Source: Ascidiaceihabitans sp034111945
Lineage (GTDB): Bacteria; Pseudomonadota; Alphaproteobacteria; Rhodobacterales; Rhodobacteraceae
Assembly (NCBI GenBank): GCA_047626725.1
Contig: JBLHSG010000007.1
Location: 62,001-126,000, forward strand
Direction of reading: 5' to 3'
Length of the DNA stretch: 64,000 nucleotides
Shown here: positions 14,450-22,293 of the stretch, one piece after another
How positions within the stretch are numbered: the first letter of the stretch is position 1
Layout of the letters: each line of letters opens with the position of its first letter
Translations under genes and position numbers: made by a program
The notes under the pieces: model-generated
What the model was told of the DNA's origin: nothing
Database searches by the model: none
What the model saw: the letters and a program-made list of their open reading frames with translations, nothing else

Positions 14450-16108
14450 TCAGGCAACTGGTCGGTCAAGGATCCGTTCGACGACACCTTCGGCCCATCT
14501 GGTTGTTGATGAACCAAAGCAGTCGTGCAGTGAATCCGCCGCGATGACACTCCCCAAGGACAGTCGCCCAAGCATGCAAAAACCCTGTTGTGGGTTTCCA
14601 TCAGAACCCATCATTTGGCCATTCGGTAAAACATGCGCGCCCAATCCATCGGCGATCGGATGCATGTTGCCATTGGACACGCTCGTTGCGATCAACAGGT
14701 CCGTGACACGCAGCAGATCGGGGTTGGGCAGCACCGCGTCGACCATGATGCTGGCGCTGAACGCTTCTTCGCCTTCTAACAAACACCACCCGTCGGGCTG
14801 CAAAATAACTGCGGGGCCATCCACCGCACACAGGCTCACGACACCGGCGTTGATCAAGGCCAAAAGGTCTTCGGACGCGGACACAGGTGGTCCATAACTG
14901 AACCGTTTTAGCCCCTCGTCAAAGCCGACAATCGCAGCTGCCGTTTCAGGCCTATGCTGGACCGAATTTACGCCGCTCCGAATTTCATTTTGCCATTTGC
15001 GCCAGAGTTGACCAACCACATACCCGACCGATGGTGCCTGTCGCCCATGCGCCATTTCGATGTCACCGCCAAGGGCTGAAACTGCGTCACGCGCATCTTG
15101 AGTCCCTGGGTTTTTGCATTCAGCATCCAGCCAAATTCGCACATCGTTTTCCGTTTTTGATGCATCACATTCGCGCAGAATACGGGCTGTTGGTTTGATC
15201 AACGCCTCGCAAATTGTATCAAGGGCATCAGCGGGATCTTGGGAAAGCGTGGCGCTTAATGCGGCCTCAAAGTCTTGAGTTTCTTGGCCGTTCGGCGAAA
15301 ACCGATCATCCAGTTTGCCCGTTGCGGGTTTGGACGCAGGTGGCGTTCCATCCAAAGAAAATGGCAAAATTTTATGCGGCTCATTTCCCGAACGGATGTA
15401 TACGCCGTCCTTAAATTCACCGCCCAAACCCATCGTCAGCATCCGAACGACATCCAATGTCGACAGGCCTAAACCCCGAACAGCCACTGTTTTTCCAGCC
15501 CAATTTTTAGCCGCATCAATCAGCGCATTGGCGGGATATGCAGGCCGCAATTCCAGACTGTGATCCGTCGCGTGACCCATCCAACGTTTCAGTTGCGGGT
15601 CGGGCGCAGTGTCTGGCTGCCCTTGGGTTAACAAAACCTCGTCATAGGGCCCATGCTGCTTTCCCTGTGCGTCGACCCACCAACCATCATCCGATTTGCT
15701 AAGGGTCGTGACCGGATTTTGGAAATGTCGCATGTCAAAAAAGCCATCAGTCTCGCTACAAAGTGCATGAAATCGTGCGTGCAAATACGCGCCAAGGTCA
15801 GATCGCGGCGGAAAATCATCCGGCTGGTAGGTTGTCTTTGACCATTCGGGAAACGGTGCAATGCGATGGGCAATCTGCGCAGGCGGATCAATGTCCAGCG
15901 CGCGCACAGGAATATTCAAAATACATAAATCGCTTTGATCTGGGTTAAAATTTGGCCCCGCCCCCGTCCATTGGAACGGATCAAAAATGTCGATCTTCAC
16001 GGCGGCGCGCTTGCCTGACACCTGATCAGCCAACGCCTCTAATGCGCCTAAACCTCTTGGTCCGAACCCGATTATCGCGAGGCGTTTAGGTGCAGTTTTC
16101 AATATCAT
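14450..16108 (-). CDS. FAD/NAD(P)-binding protein
   Basis: A protein of 552 residues that opens with a Rossmann dinucleotide motif (LAIIGFGPRGLGALEAL) and continues IDIFDPFQWTGAGPNFNPDQ and LNIPVRALDID, the pattern of the NAD_binding_9 family of FAD/NAD(P)-binding proteins. Such proteins resemble lysine/ornithine N-oxygenases and uncharacterised flavoproteins; the substrate is unknown. It has no signal peptide. It lies on the same strand between the two PRC-barrel genes, inside the stress island, with about 130 bp free on its upstream side and no EcfG-type site visible there. A redox role in stress would fit the setting but is inference. Confidence 0.75.
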   Translation of the reverse strand: MILKTAPKRLAIIGFGPRGLGALEALADQVSGKRAAVKIDIFDPFQWTGAGPNFNPDQSDLCILNIPVRALDIDPPAQIAHRIAPFPEWSKTTYQPDDFPPRSDLGAYLHARFHALCSETDGFFDMRHFQNPVTTLSKSDDGWWVDAQGKQHGPYDEVLLTQGQPDTAPDPQLKRWMGHATDHSLELRPAYPANALIDAAKNWAGKTVAVRGLGLSTLDVVRMLTMGLGGEFKDGVYIRSGNEPHKILPFSLDGTPPASKPATGKLDDRFSPNGQETQDFEAALSATLSQDPADALDTICEALIKPTARILRECDASKTENDVRIWLDAECKNPGTQDARDAVSALGGDIEMAHGRQAPSVGYVVGQLWRKWQNEIRSGVNSVQHRPETAAAIVGFDEGLKRFSYGPPVSASEDLLALINAGVVSLCAVDGPAVILQPDGWCLLEGEEAFSASIMVDAVLPNPDLLRVTDLLIATSVSNGNMHPIADGLGAHVLPNGQMMGSDGNPQQGFCMLGRLSLGSVIAADSLHDCFGSSTTRWAEGVVERILDRPVA

Positions 16109-16240
16109 AAAGGTATCCTGAATTAGGTCACATCAACAATGAGCGACGGGTGTTTTCATCAGTAAACGATGGTCATACGAAACCGGACGCATGACAAAAT
16201 CCATGCGCCCGGTGTTTTTGGAAATCAATTTTTCAGCAGT

Positions 16241-16738
16241 TTAGAACAGCGTGACATCCACACGATCCGCACTGTCAGGGCCACCATCGGCCTTCACCTT
16301 GAGCAGCAGTTCTGCATAAGATGTGTCCAAAATGATCCGGTTTGTCGCCAGATCAATATTGCCCGGCTGCAACGTCACAACGAGGGTATCAGCGCCAATT
16401 GCGGCACGATCCAGCACGTCGACGATCAGCTCCGGATTGCCCTGCGCATTATAGCTCACGTCTTGGATCAATCCGATTTCGGTACCTTCGTTGGTCTTGA
16501 GCATCTCACCTTTTACAGCGGCCAATGCCAAGATTTTGTCAGTCGAAATACCGATGCCCGAGATGTCCTTGGCGGAGTTACCAATGGCAACTTTGGGGGA
16601 ATTCGTATCGTAGGCAAGTGGGGCTTGTGACGCGACATCGCTGCTTGTGCCAGTTGCGGCTTGAGGTGTTTCGGCGATCGCACCCGTGGCGGCGATGGCT
16701 GTGGCGGCGGTCAGGCTCAATAATTTCGTGCGTGTCAT
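16241..16738 (-). CDS. Secreted PRC-barrel-like protein
   Basis: A 165-residue protein with signal peptide (MTRTKLLSLTAATAIAATGAIAET) and one PRC-barrel-like domain in the middle (MLKTNEGTEIGLIQDVSYNAQGNPELIVDV). It is less conserved than the double-domain protein nearby. The location is presumed periplasmic. Upstream, GGAAC and GTT are spaced by 18 rather than 17 bp, so membership of the EcfG regulon is uncertain. The C-terminal third has no motif I recognise. Confidence 0.72.
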   Translation of the reverse strand: MTRTKLLSLTAATAIAATGAIAETPQAATGTSSDVASQAPLAYDTNSPKVAIGNSAKDISGIGISTDKILALAAVKGEMLKTNEGTEIGLIQDVSYNAQGNPELIVDVLDRAAIGADTLVVTLQPGNIDLATNRIILDTSYAELLLKVKADGGPDSADRVDVTLF

Positions 16739-16796
16739 AACAAACTCCTAATTTAGATTTAGTAGAACAGCGTCTCGTTTGCTGCTGTGGTAAAAG

Positions 16797-16822
16797 AACC
16801 CCTGACGCGAGGCTTTCGTTCC
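16797..16822 (-). promoter_or_regulatory. Possible EcfG-type promoter with 18-bp spacer
   Basis: Minus-strand GGAAC (16822-16818), then 18 bp, then GTT (16799-16797), about 60 bp before the PRC-barrel-like gene at 16738. The spacer is one base longer than at the other sites, so this is only a candidate. Confidence 0.35.
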
Positions 16823-16999
16823 ACGATTTTTCTGATTTTAATTTGGGAACTTTTTGGTGCGTTCAGCGTTTGCGTGCGCAGGACGCCGAAAAACAGGACG
16901 CTATGTAGAACGTCAAAAGGCGCGACAATGTATGTCGCACCTTTGAAGTGTCGCGTGTCGCAACGGCGCAATCTTACACCGTTACCTGTGGTGCCCGAA

Positions 17000-17173
17000 T
17001 TAGACGGGCGGCTGGCCTTTCAAGGCGCGCACCAACATGGAAACGACAAACAAAACAAGGAATATCACGAATAAAATTTTGGCGATTCCAGCGGACGCAC
17101 CGGCAATTCCACCAAATCCAAAAACAGCAGCAATTAATGCGACAACCAAAAATGTAAGGGCCCAACGCAGCAT
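17000..17173 (-). CDS. DUF1328 small membrane protein
   Basis: A 57-residue protein. The sequence starts MLRWALTFLVVALIAA and continues with FGFGGIAGASAGIAKIL and a second hydrophobic helix ending FVVSMLVRALKG, the classic DUF1328 (YtjA) two-helix layout. Start ATG at 17173 is preceded by AAAGGAAATACT. An EcfG-type promoter lies 33-57 bp upstream. DUF1328 proteins are inner-membrane peptides often under stress sigma control; biochemical function is unknown. The overlapping frame on the same strand encodes an implausibly Cys/Trp-rich protein and was discarded. Confidence 0.9.
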   Translation of the reverse strand: MLRWALTFLVVALIAAVFGFGGIAGASAGIAKILFVIFLVLFVVSMLVRALKGQPPV

Positions 17174-17205
17174 AGTATTTCCTTTCGTTATGATTACACC
17201 GGATC

Positions 17206-17230
17206 AACGGTTCAGATCGGAAATGGTTCC
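17206..17230 (-). promoter_or_regulatory. EcfG-type promoter of the DUF1328 gene
   Basis: Minus-strand GGAAC (17230-17226), 17 bp, GTT (17208-17206). It lies just behind the stop of the sensor kinase gene, so the DUF1328 gene can be read independently of the ecfG operon. Confidence 0.75.
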
Positions 17231-17275
17231 ATATTGCGCGATTTCATTTGGGTTTTTGCGGGCGAAATGCAGAAC

Positions 17276-18985
17276 TTAAAAATCAACCGCGTCGGGCGAA
17301 AATTCGGCGGCAGTAAAGCTAAGCTCCAAACAATACTGCCCGTTCTTTTCACTTTTTTCCAAGTGACCGCCCAGCTGAATAACAAACCCGCTCATCAGCT
17401 GCGCGCCCAGCCCCGTGCTTTCCATATCCCCCTCAAGAAGGCCGATATCATTTGTCATGCGCAGCGTGACGGCCCCCGCATCATGGGTCAAATGAACGCT
17501 CATCTTTGGCGGTGTTTCAGTGTTGAAGTTGATGTATTTCAACGCGTTAGTAACGGCCTCAGACACAAACAACGATAAAGGGACTGCCTGATCCGGAAAC
17601 AAAAGAAGCGGGTCATAAGAGCTGGTCAAATCAACCTCACCCTTGTCAGGTGCTACTGCTTCAATCGATTTTTCGACAATCTCAGACATCAGTTGCGTTG
17701 CGTCAACACGCCCTTGTGCTTGGGATTGGTACAAATCACGGTGGATCGTCGCAAGGCTCAGCACGCGGCGCTGCAGCCGTTCCAGCGCATCCCTGGTTTC
17801 CTCATGTTCTGCAGTTCCGATTTGCATGTTCATAATCGAAGATATCATTTGCAGATTGTTTTTGACCCTATGATGGACCTCTTTGACCAGAACGCTTTTG
17901 TCACGCACGAGGTCTTCCATCTGGGCTTCTTCTTGCAAAATACTATGCGCCATTTCGTGAAAGTTGTCCGACACTTCGGCCAATTCCGAAGGCATAGAAA
18001 CCCTATCGATCGGGGGCGCAACTGTGCGCGTTTGTTTGAATTTTGATATGTTCTGACGCAGCTTATTGACGTGGCGCAAAACCAATGTGTGTAACGCCAA
18101 CATCGCAACCGCAAGGCTGGCCAACCACATCAAAACTGGAAACGTTGCGGGCGGCAGACTTGAATCCAGACTGCTGACAATCGGGCTTTGCACGTTCCAG
18201 ACGCCCATGATCGTAAACGGGCTGCCCTTGACCGGTGCGATTGTAAACAGCCGGTCATTGCCGTCACGATCCTTGCCCGAAAACGAATACGGCTTTGACA
18301 CCTTTATCGTTTCTAGCGCCAAACCAGCTGGCAGGTGATCAATCGCGACATCCATCCCCAAATGCGACGTCAGAACCACACCGGCGGAATTGAAGGTCAT
18401 CAAATTTACCAATCCAGCGGATGACAATGTGGTTGGGTCCGCCATGATTTGAAAGTGCGGCATCGCAATTCTAACAAATCCGGCAAGCTGATCGTCGTCA
18501 TAATAGGGCTGCGACACGATAACGGCAGATCTACCGGTCAACGTGGTGCTGTCGACAACACGGATGCGCGAACGCGGGTTTTCGAGGGCATTTTGCGGAA
18601 TCTCGTCCTCGGACAAATCGGTGTCGATAGCTGCTGATGTGCACGGCACGCCACCCGACAGCGGTATGATCGCGACCGCGCTAAATTTTGGTTCGTTGTC
18701 GATAAATTCGCCCAGCTTGACCCGACATTCATCTTTGGTTTCCAGAACGCCTGTTGCGATCACGCCCAGCATTTTTGCCGATCCAAACGCACGTTCGATG
18801 ATCAATTGTTCGTCGCCGGCGGCCTGTTCCGTCAACGCGAGCAATGCCAGTTCCGCGGTTCTTTCGGTTTCCAATGATATCTGTGACGTCTGGTAAACGG
18901 CGATCAAACCGATGGGCATCAGCGCCAAGCTGAGCAAAAAGAAAACCTGCACCTGCAACAAACGTGACCATTTAGGTAGGGTCAC
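17276..18985 (-). CDS. Sensor histidine kinase, HisKA_2 type, of the general stress response
   Basis: A membrane kinase of 569 residues: TM1 about 12-31, a periplasmic sensor domain (about 35-278, double-Cache-like by length), TM2 about 281-303, a HAMP-like linker, then the HisKA_2 phosphoacceptor EVHHRVKNNLQ (His371/372) and an HATPase domain with SLFVSEAVTNALKY (N-box) and a degenerate GTGL-type G-box (STGLGAQL). HisKA_2/HWE kinases are the usual phosphodonors of PhyR. Its ATG overlaps the ecfG stop by 4 bp, so it is co-translated with the sigma factor. Two Cys in the sensor domain (87 and 115) could form a disulfide. The signal it senses is unknown. Confidence 0.88.
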   Translation of the reverse strand: MTLPKWSRLLQVQVFFLLSLALMPIGLIAVYQTSQISLETERTAELALLALTEQAAGDEQLIIERAFGSAKMLGVIATGVLETKDECRVKLGEFIDNEPKFSAVAIIPLSGGVPCTSAAIDTDLSEDEIPQNALENPRSRIRVVDSTTLTGRSAVIVSQPYYDDDQLAGFVRIAMPHFQIMADPTTLSSAGLVNLMTFNSAGVVLTSHLGMDVAIDHLPAGLALETIKVSKPYSFSGKDRDGNDRLFTIAPVKGSPFTIMGVWNVQSPIVSSLDSSLPPATFPVLMWLASLAVAMLALHTLVLRHVNKLRQNISKFKQTRTVAPPIDRVSMPSELAEVSDNFHEMAHSILQEEAQMEDLVRDKSVLVKEVHHRVKNNLQMISSIMNMQIGTAEHEETRDALERLQRRVLSLATIHRDLYQSQAQGRVDATQLMSEIVEKSIEAVAPDKGEVDLTSSYDPLLLFPDQAVPLSLFVSEAVTNALKYINFNTETPPKMSVHLTHDAGAVTLRMTNDIGLLEGDMESTGLGAQLMSGFVIQLGGHLEKSEKNGQYCLELSFTAAEFSPDAVDF

Positions 18986-19539
18986 GAAATGGAACCTGGG
19001 CTAGCTGTCAGAACCGACATTGTGGACTGGTCTGTCATTTCCAATTCGGTTTCGTCGTCCATATCCAACAGTTCCAACAAACGTTTGCGCGCGCGGTTTA
19101 CCCGGCTTTTGACCGTTCCAACAGCAATGCCACAGGTTTCCGCAGCCTCGTCATAGGAAAACCCTAGCGCGCCGACCAAAACCAAAACTTCGCGCTGTTC
19201 GTCCGGCAATGTCCCGAACGCGGATTTGAAATCGGCAAACTGCATGCGTCCGTCGTGATCGGGTTTGACGGAAAGTTGGCTGGCGAACACCTCGTCAACG
19301 TCTGCGACCTCGCGGTTGGCCTTGCGCCGGTTCGTATAATACGTGTTGCGTAGAATGGTGAAAAGCCACGCGCGCATATTCGTTCCGGGTTTGAATTTTT
19401 CAATGTTTGACCAGGCTTTGACAAGCGTATCTTGGATCATGTCGTCGGCCAAGGATCGGTTGCGCGTCAAGTTGATCGCGTAGCCTCGTAGGGCTGGAAG
19501 CGCGGCTACCAGCTCGTCTTTCGGATTTGGCTGGCTCAT
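18982..19539 (-). CDS. ecfG: General stress response sigma factor EcfG
   Basis: An ECF sigma factor of 185 residues. Region 2 includes LTRNRSLADDMIQDTLVKAWSN and FKPGTNMRAWLFTILRNTYYTNRRK; region 4 includes LPDEQREVLVLVGALGFSYDEAAETCGIAVGTVKSRVNRARKRL. The sequence and the adjacent nepR and phyR genes identify it as EcfG (ECF15), which directs RNA polymerase to GGAAC-N16/17-GTT promoters. It is held by NepR until phosphorylated PhyR sequesters NepR. It overlaps nepR by 4 bp upstream and the sensor kinase by 4 bp downstream, so the three genes form one operon from the palindromic promoter at 19729-19759. Confidence 0.95.
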   Translation of the reverse strand: MSQPNPKDELVAALPALRGYAINLTRNRSLADDMIQDTLVKAWSNIEKFKPGTNMRAWLFTILRNTYYTNRRKANREVADVDEVFASQLSVKPDHDGRMQFADFKSAFGTLPDEQREVLVLVGALGFSYDEAAETCGIAVGTVKSRVNRARKRLLELLDMDDETELEMTDQSTMSVLTASPGSIS

Positions 19540-19700
19540 TTTTTAGCCTCGGCCGCTTCGTCTTGGGCTTTTAGAACGCGCAACAAATCCCCGATTTCAT
19601 CCGGTAACTTGTCGTCCGACAACTCTTGAAAGACCATCTTGAGATTGTCGTTCACAAAGTCTGACGCTTCGTTCTTTTTGATTTCTTTTGGTTTCGGCAT
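19536..19700 (-). CDS. nepR: Anti-sigma factor NepR
   Basis: A small acidic-helical protein of 54 residues from the ATG at 19700 (MPKPKEIKK). The core DFVNDNLKMVFQELSDDKLPDEIGDLLRVLKAQDE is the two-helix NepR pattern, with helix 1 around NLKMVFQE and helix 2 around FxDLLRxL. NepR binds EcfG and, alternatively, the sigma-like domain of PhyR. Longer starts at 19712 and 19727 exist. The 19727 start would coincide with the predicted transcription start, so that form would be leaderless. GGTGAG stands 5 nt before the 19700 ATG. It overlaps ecfG by 4 bp. Confidence 0.9.
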   Translation of the reverse strand: MPKPKEIKKNEASDFVNDNLKMVFQELSDDKLPDEIGDLLRVLKAQDEAAEAKK

Positions 19701-19728
19701 ATTTCTCACCATAGTAAGTCGATTCATT

Positions 19729-19759
19729 GGAACTAACTCCTAACTTAAGGGTTAGTTCC
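19729..19759. promoter_or_regulatory. Palindromic divergent EcfG promoter (nepR / phyR)
   Basis: The 31-bp element starts GGAACTAAC and ends GTTAGTTCC. Read on either strand it gives GGAAC-N17-GTT, so two EcfG promoters of opposite direction occupy the same DNA. One points to phyR (start at 19787), the other to nepR-ecfG-kinase. The two cannot be occupied at once, which predicts competition between them. Confidence 0.85.
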
Positions 19760-19786
19760 ATAGAAATTCAAAAATACTGAAAAAAA

Positions 19787-20596
19787 ATGACGCATGCCAC
19801 CAATGACGGGACTTTTTCAGACGCCCTTGCGGCCGAATTGCCATATTTGCGCCGCTACACGCGGGCTTTGACCGGTTCACAAGCCAGCGGTGACAAATAC
19901 ACCGTCGCCACCCTCGAGGCGATATTGAGCGATCGTACCCCGTTTGAAAATGACGATGGCGTGCGCGTGAATTTGTTCAAGTGCTTTCACGCGATCTGGT
20001 CCACGTCCGGGCGCAAGTTCGAACAGGATCAAGATGGCGCCACAGGTCAGGCCCACCGCCATCTTGCCACGCTCACCGCGAACTCTCGCGAGGCGTTGTT
20101 GCTTAGCACGATTGAGGATTTCAGCCTTTCGAATGTTGGCAAGATCATGGACATGTCAGCCCAAGACGCCAGCACGTTGGTCGATCAAGCATCCGCAGAT
20201 CTGGCGAAAACTGCGCAGGGCCGCATCATGATTATCGAAGACGAACCGATCATCGCGATGGATCTGCAAATGATTTGCGAAGGTTTGGGGCACACCGTGA
20301 CCGGCATCGCGCGCACCCGTGACGAGGCTGTTAAACTGGGCACGTCCGACGCCCCTAGCCTGATCCTTGCGGACATTCAGTTGGCCGATAATTCGTCCGG
20401 AATTGACGCTGTGAATGATCTGTTGGCCGACATCGATGTTCCAGTCATCTTTATCACCGCGTTCCCGGAACGTCTTTTGACGGGGGATCGCCCGGAACCT
20501 GCGTTCCTGATTTCCAAGCCATTCCGCCGCGACCAAGTCAAATCCGCCGTAAGTCAGGCGATGTTCTTTGGGTCGACAGAAACGCTGCTTAGCTAA
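19787..20596 (+). CDS. phyR: Anti-anti-sigma response regulator PhyR
   Basis: A 269-residue protein with an EcfG-like N-terminal domain (about 10-140; LPYLRRYTRALTGSQASGD and LLLSTIEDFSLSNVGKIMDMS) that lacks DNA-binding capacity in this family, and a C-terminal receiver domain (about 145-265). Receiver residues: Glu151/Asp152 in IIEDEP, phosphoacceptor Asp196 in LILADIQLADN, Thr in FITAFPE and Lys in ISKPFRR. Phosphorylation opens the protein so the sigma-like part binds NepR and frees EcfG. Divergent to nepR-ecfG with a shared palindromic promoter. No clear Shine-Dalgarno precedes the ATG, only an A-rich leader. Confidence 0.95.
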   Translation: MTHATNDGTFSDALAAELPYLRRYTRALTGSQASGDKYTVATLEAILSDRTPFENDDGVRVNLFKCFHAIWSTSGRKFEQDQDGATGQAHRHLATLTANSREALLLSTIEDFSLSNVGKIMDMSAQDASTLVDQASADLAKTAQGRIMIIEDEPIIAMDLQMICEGLGHTVTGIARTRDEAVKLGTSDAPSLILADIQLADNSSGIDAVNDLLADIDVPVIFITAFPERLLTGDRPEPAFLISKPFRRDQVKSAVSQAMFFGSTETLLS

Positions 20597-20604
20597 AGGT
20601 CGCA

Positions 20605-20632
20605 GCCCCCCGTAGTTCGCGTCGCGGGGGGC
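20605..20632 (+). terminator. Terminator-like hairpin after phyR
   Basis: GCCCCCCG and CGGGGGGC form an 8-bp GC stem with a 12-nt loop, 9 bp after the phyR stop. The tract after it (GCGTCATTTT) has only four T, so termination may be partial. Confidence 0.65.
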
Positions 20633-20791
20633 GCGTCATTTTAAGATACGGTTATCGCCGTTTGTATCGACGCCGCTTTTTCATAAAATCCAGATCGATT
20701 TTGACGTGCTGCCTAGGCACGCCCAAGGTGATGGATTGCGATACAATCCCGCCTACTCGGCAAAATTCTGAAAAATAATTTCACTTATCAT

Positions 20792-20816
20792 GGAACCAAT
20801 CTGCTGGTTGCGGGTT
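20792..20816 (+). promoter_or_regulatory. EcfG-type promoter of the DUF883 gene
   Basis: GGAAC (20792-20796), 17 bp, GTT (20814-20816), 41 bp before the start at 20857. It would drive the DUF883 and holin/YqjE-like genes. Confidence 0.75.
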
Positions 20817-20856
20817 GGGTATTCGAACGACACAACGAACTCGAAAGGAACACGCC

Positions 20857-21186
20857 ATGAGTACGAAGTTGAAAGAGATGAACCAGAACGCAACACAGTT
20901 TTCAGACGTCACCGAACAAATGGCGATCTTGAAAGACGACATTCGCAGCCTGTCAGCAACGATCGCTGAAATGGCCCAAGCCAAAGGCCAAGACGTGTCA
21001 CATTCCGCCAAGGCACACGTTGCCGAAGCGCGTGAAGCTGTCCATTCCGGTGTTGATGTGGCCAAAGACCAAGCGGCACAAATTCAGGGCCAAGCCCAAG
21101 ATTTCATTCGCACGCAACCCGCAACTGCGCTGGGTATCGCCGCAGGTGTTGGATTTTTGATCGGTATGCTGGGCACGCGGAAGTAA
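20857..21186 (+). CDS. DUF883 (ElaB/YqjD-like) membrane-anchored protein
   Basis: A 109-residue protein: a long amphipathic, probably coiled helix rich in Ala, Glu, Lys and Gln (about 1-85), then a C-terminal hydrophobic helix TALGIAAGVGFLIGMLGTRK. This is the DUF883 (ElaB/YqjD/YgaM) pattern; E. coli members sit in the inner membrane through the C-terminal helix and bind ribosomes in stationary phase. AAAGGAAC precedes the ATG at 20857. The gene follows an EcfG-type promoter and is 3 bp from a holin/YqjE-like gene, the same pairing as yqjD-yqjE in E. coli. Confidence 0.87.
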   Translation: MSTKLKEMNQNATQFSDVTEQMAILKDDIRSLSATIAEMAQAKGQDVSHSAKAHVAEAREAVHSGVDVAKDQAAQIQGQAQDFIRTQPATALGIAAGVGFLIGMLGTRK

Positions 21187-21189
21187 CCG

Positions 21190-21540
21190 ATGATGTCATT
21201 GAAATCAAAAGCAGCTGACACTGCAAAACGCGCAGGCCTCATGTCTGGGGGCCTGCTGTTTTGCATGATCGGCATGGGGTTTCTGACCGTCGCTGGATGG
21301 TTTTTTCTGACCACGCTGTATTCCGCGCTTGCCGCCGCATCAATGTTGGCGGCCGTGTATTTCGGGATCGGTTTGATCATGATCGGCGTCAGCCGCACCA
21401 AAAACCAGCACAGCGCCAGCTTAACGGATCAGGCGGCACATGCGTCGTCCAATTCAGATGCAAATGCCGGTCTGCCACCTCTGGTTCAGGCGTTTTTCGT
21501 CGGAATGCAGGCAGGGTCGCAAGCCAGCAAACGCACCTAG
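21190..21540 (+). CDS. Holin-X/YqjE-like small membrane protein
   Basis: A 116-residue protein with two membrane helices (about 20-45 and 48-70) connected by a short turn and a polar, Ser/Asn/Ala-rich C-terminal tail ending LVQAFFVGMQAGSQASKRT. Size, position behind a DUF883 gene and topology match the phage_holin_3_6/YqjE group. It starts 3 bp after the DUF883 stop. Function is unknown; despite the family name there is no sign of phage genes here. Confidence 0.78.
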   Translation: MMSLKSKAADTAKRAGLMSGGLLFCMIGMGFLTVAGWFFLTTLYSALAAASMLAAVYFGIGLIMIGVSRTKNQHSASLTDQAAHASSNSDANAGLPPLVQAFFVGMQAGSQASKRT

Positions 21541-21597
21541 TCCCAACGCTCGTTTGGTCGCGCAATTACTGCGCGGCCCACCCACCAGCAGGTAACG

Positions 21598-22293
21598 TCA
21601 CAAGGCGAGGTCTTGAACCAAAATCGCCTTGGAATAGTCGGCACGCGGCGCACGTCGTTTGATGCGCCCCCCCTCAACCACAATAAAATTGTCGCCAAGC
21701 CCGTAGGCAAAATCGGCGTTCTGTTCGACCAGCACAATCGCCATGTCACCACCTGCACGCAGATGTCGCAATGCATCGCCAATTTGCTGAATAACGTTCG
21801 GCTGAATGCCTTCCGTCGGTTCATCCAACAACAAAACACGAGGCCGCGTGATCAGCGCCCGTGCGATCGCAAGCTGCTGTTGTTGCCCGCCAGACAAATC
21901 CCCGCCACGCCGCGAAATCATGTCTTGTAGCACTGGAAACAGATCAAAAATCGTGTCCGGAACGTGGTGGTCCGGCTTTGGCAGACACGCAAAACCGGTT
22001 TCAAGGTTTTCCAACACGCTCATCATTGGAAACACCTCGCGGCCTTGCGGCACGTACGCGATGCCACTTTGCGCCGCTTTAAACGCTGACGACAAAACCA
22101 CAGGTTCGCCCGCGACATTTACGCTCCCTGCCGACGCCGGATGCCGCCCTGCGATGGCCTTCAAAAGGCTGGTTTTGCCAACGCCGTTGTTGCCAATAAT
22201 TGTCGTGATTTGCCCTAGTGGTGCATCAAATGTGACGTCGAACAAAATTTGGCTTTGCCCGTAGTGCAGGTCAAGGTTTTGAACATCAAGCAT
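21598..22293 (-). CDS. urtE: Urea ABC transporter ATPase UrtE
   Basis: A 231-residue branched-chain amino acid type (LivF-like) ATPase: Walker A GNNGVGKTS, signature LSGGQQQQLAIARAL, Walker B LLLDEPTEGIQPN. The EGIQPNVIQQIGDAL stretch is characteristic of UrtE. It is the last gene of the urt operon and overlaps urtD by 8 bp. With UrtD it powers urea uptake through UrtBC. Confidence 0.95.
   Translation of the reverse strand: MLDVQNLDLHYGQSQILFDVTFDAPLGQITTIIGNNGVGKTSLLKAIAGRHPASAGSVNVAGEPVVLSSAFKAAQSGIAYVPQGREVFPMMSVLENLETGFACLPKPDHHVPDTIFDLFPVLQDMISRRGGDLSGGQQQQLAIARALITRPRVLLLDEPTEGIQPNVIQQIGDALRHLRAGGDMAIVLVEQNADFAYGLGDNFIVVEGGRIKRRAPRADYSKAILVQDLAL

Noticed and set aside
16797..16822. EcfG promoter before the secreted PRC-barrel-like gene as an equal member of the set.
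   Set aside because: Spacer is 18 bp, not 17, so it was kept only as a low-confidence candidate and not counted among the six sites.
16974..17207. A 77-codon minus-strand frame rich in Cys and Trp, which could look like a second Cys-rich peptide.
   Set aside because: It overlaps the DUF1328 gene in another frame; the DUF1328 frame has a ribosome-binding site, an EcfG promoter and a family match.
21190..21540. Prophage remnant because of the holin-like protein.
   Set aside because: No other phage genes, and the gene is paired with DUF883 behind a stress promoter as in yqjD-yqjE.
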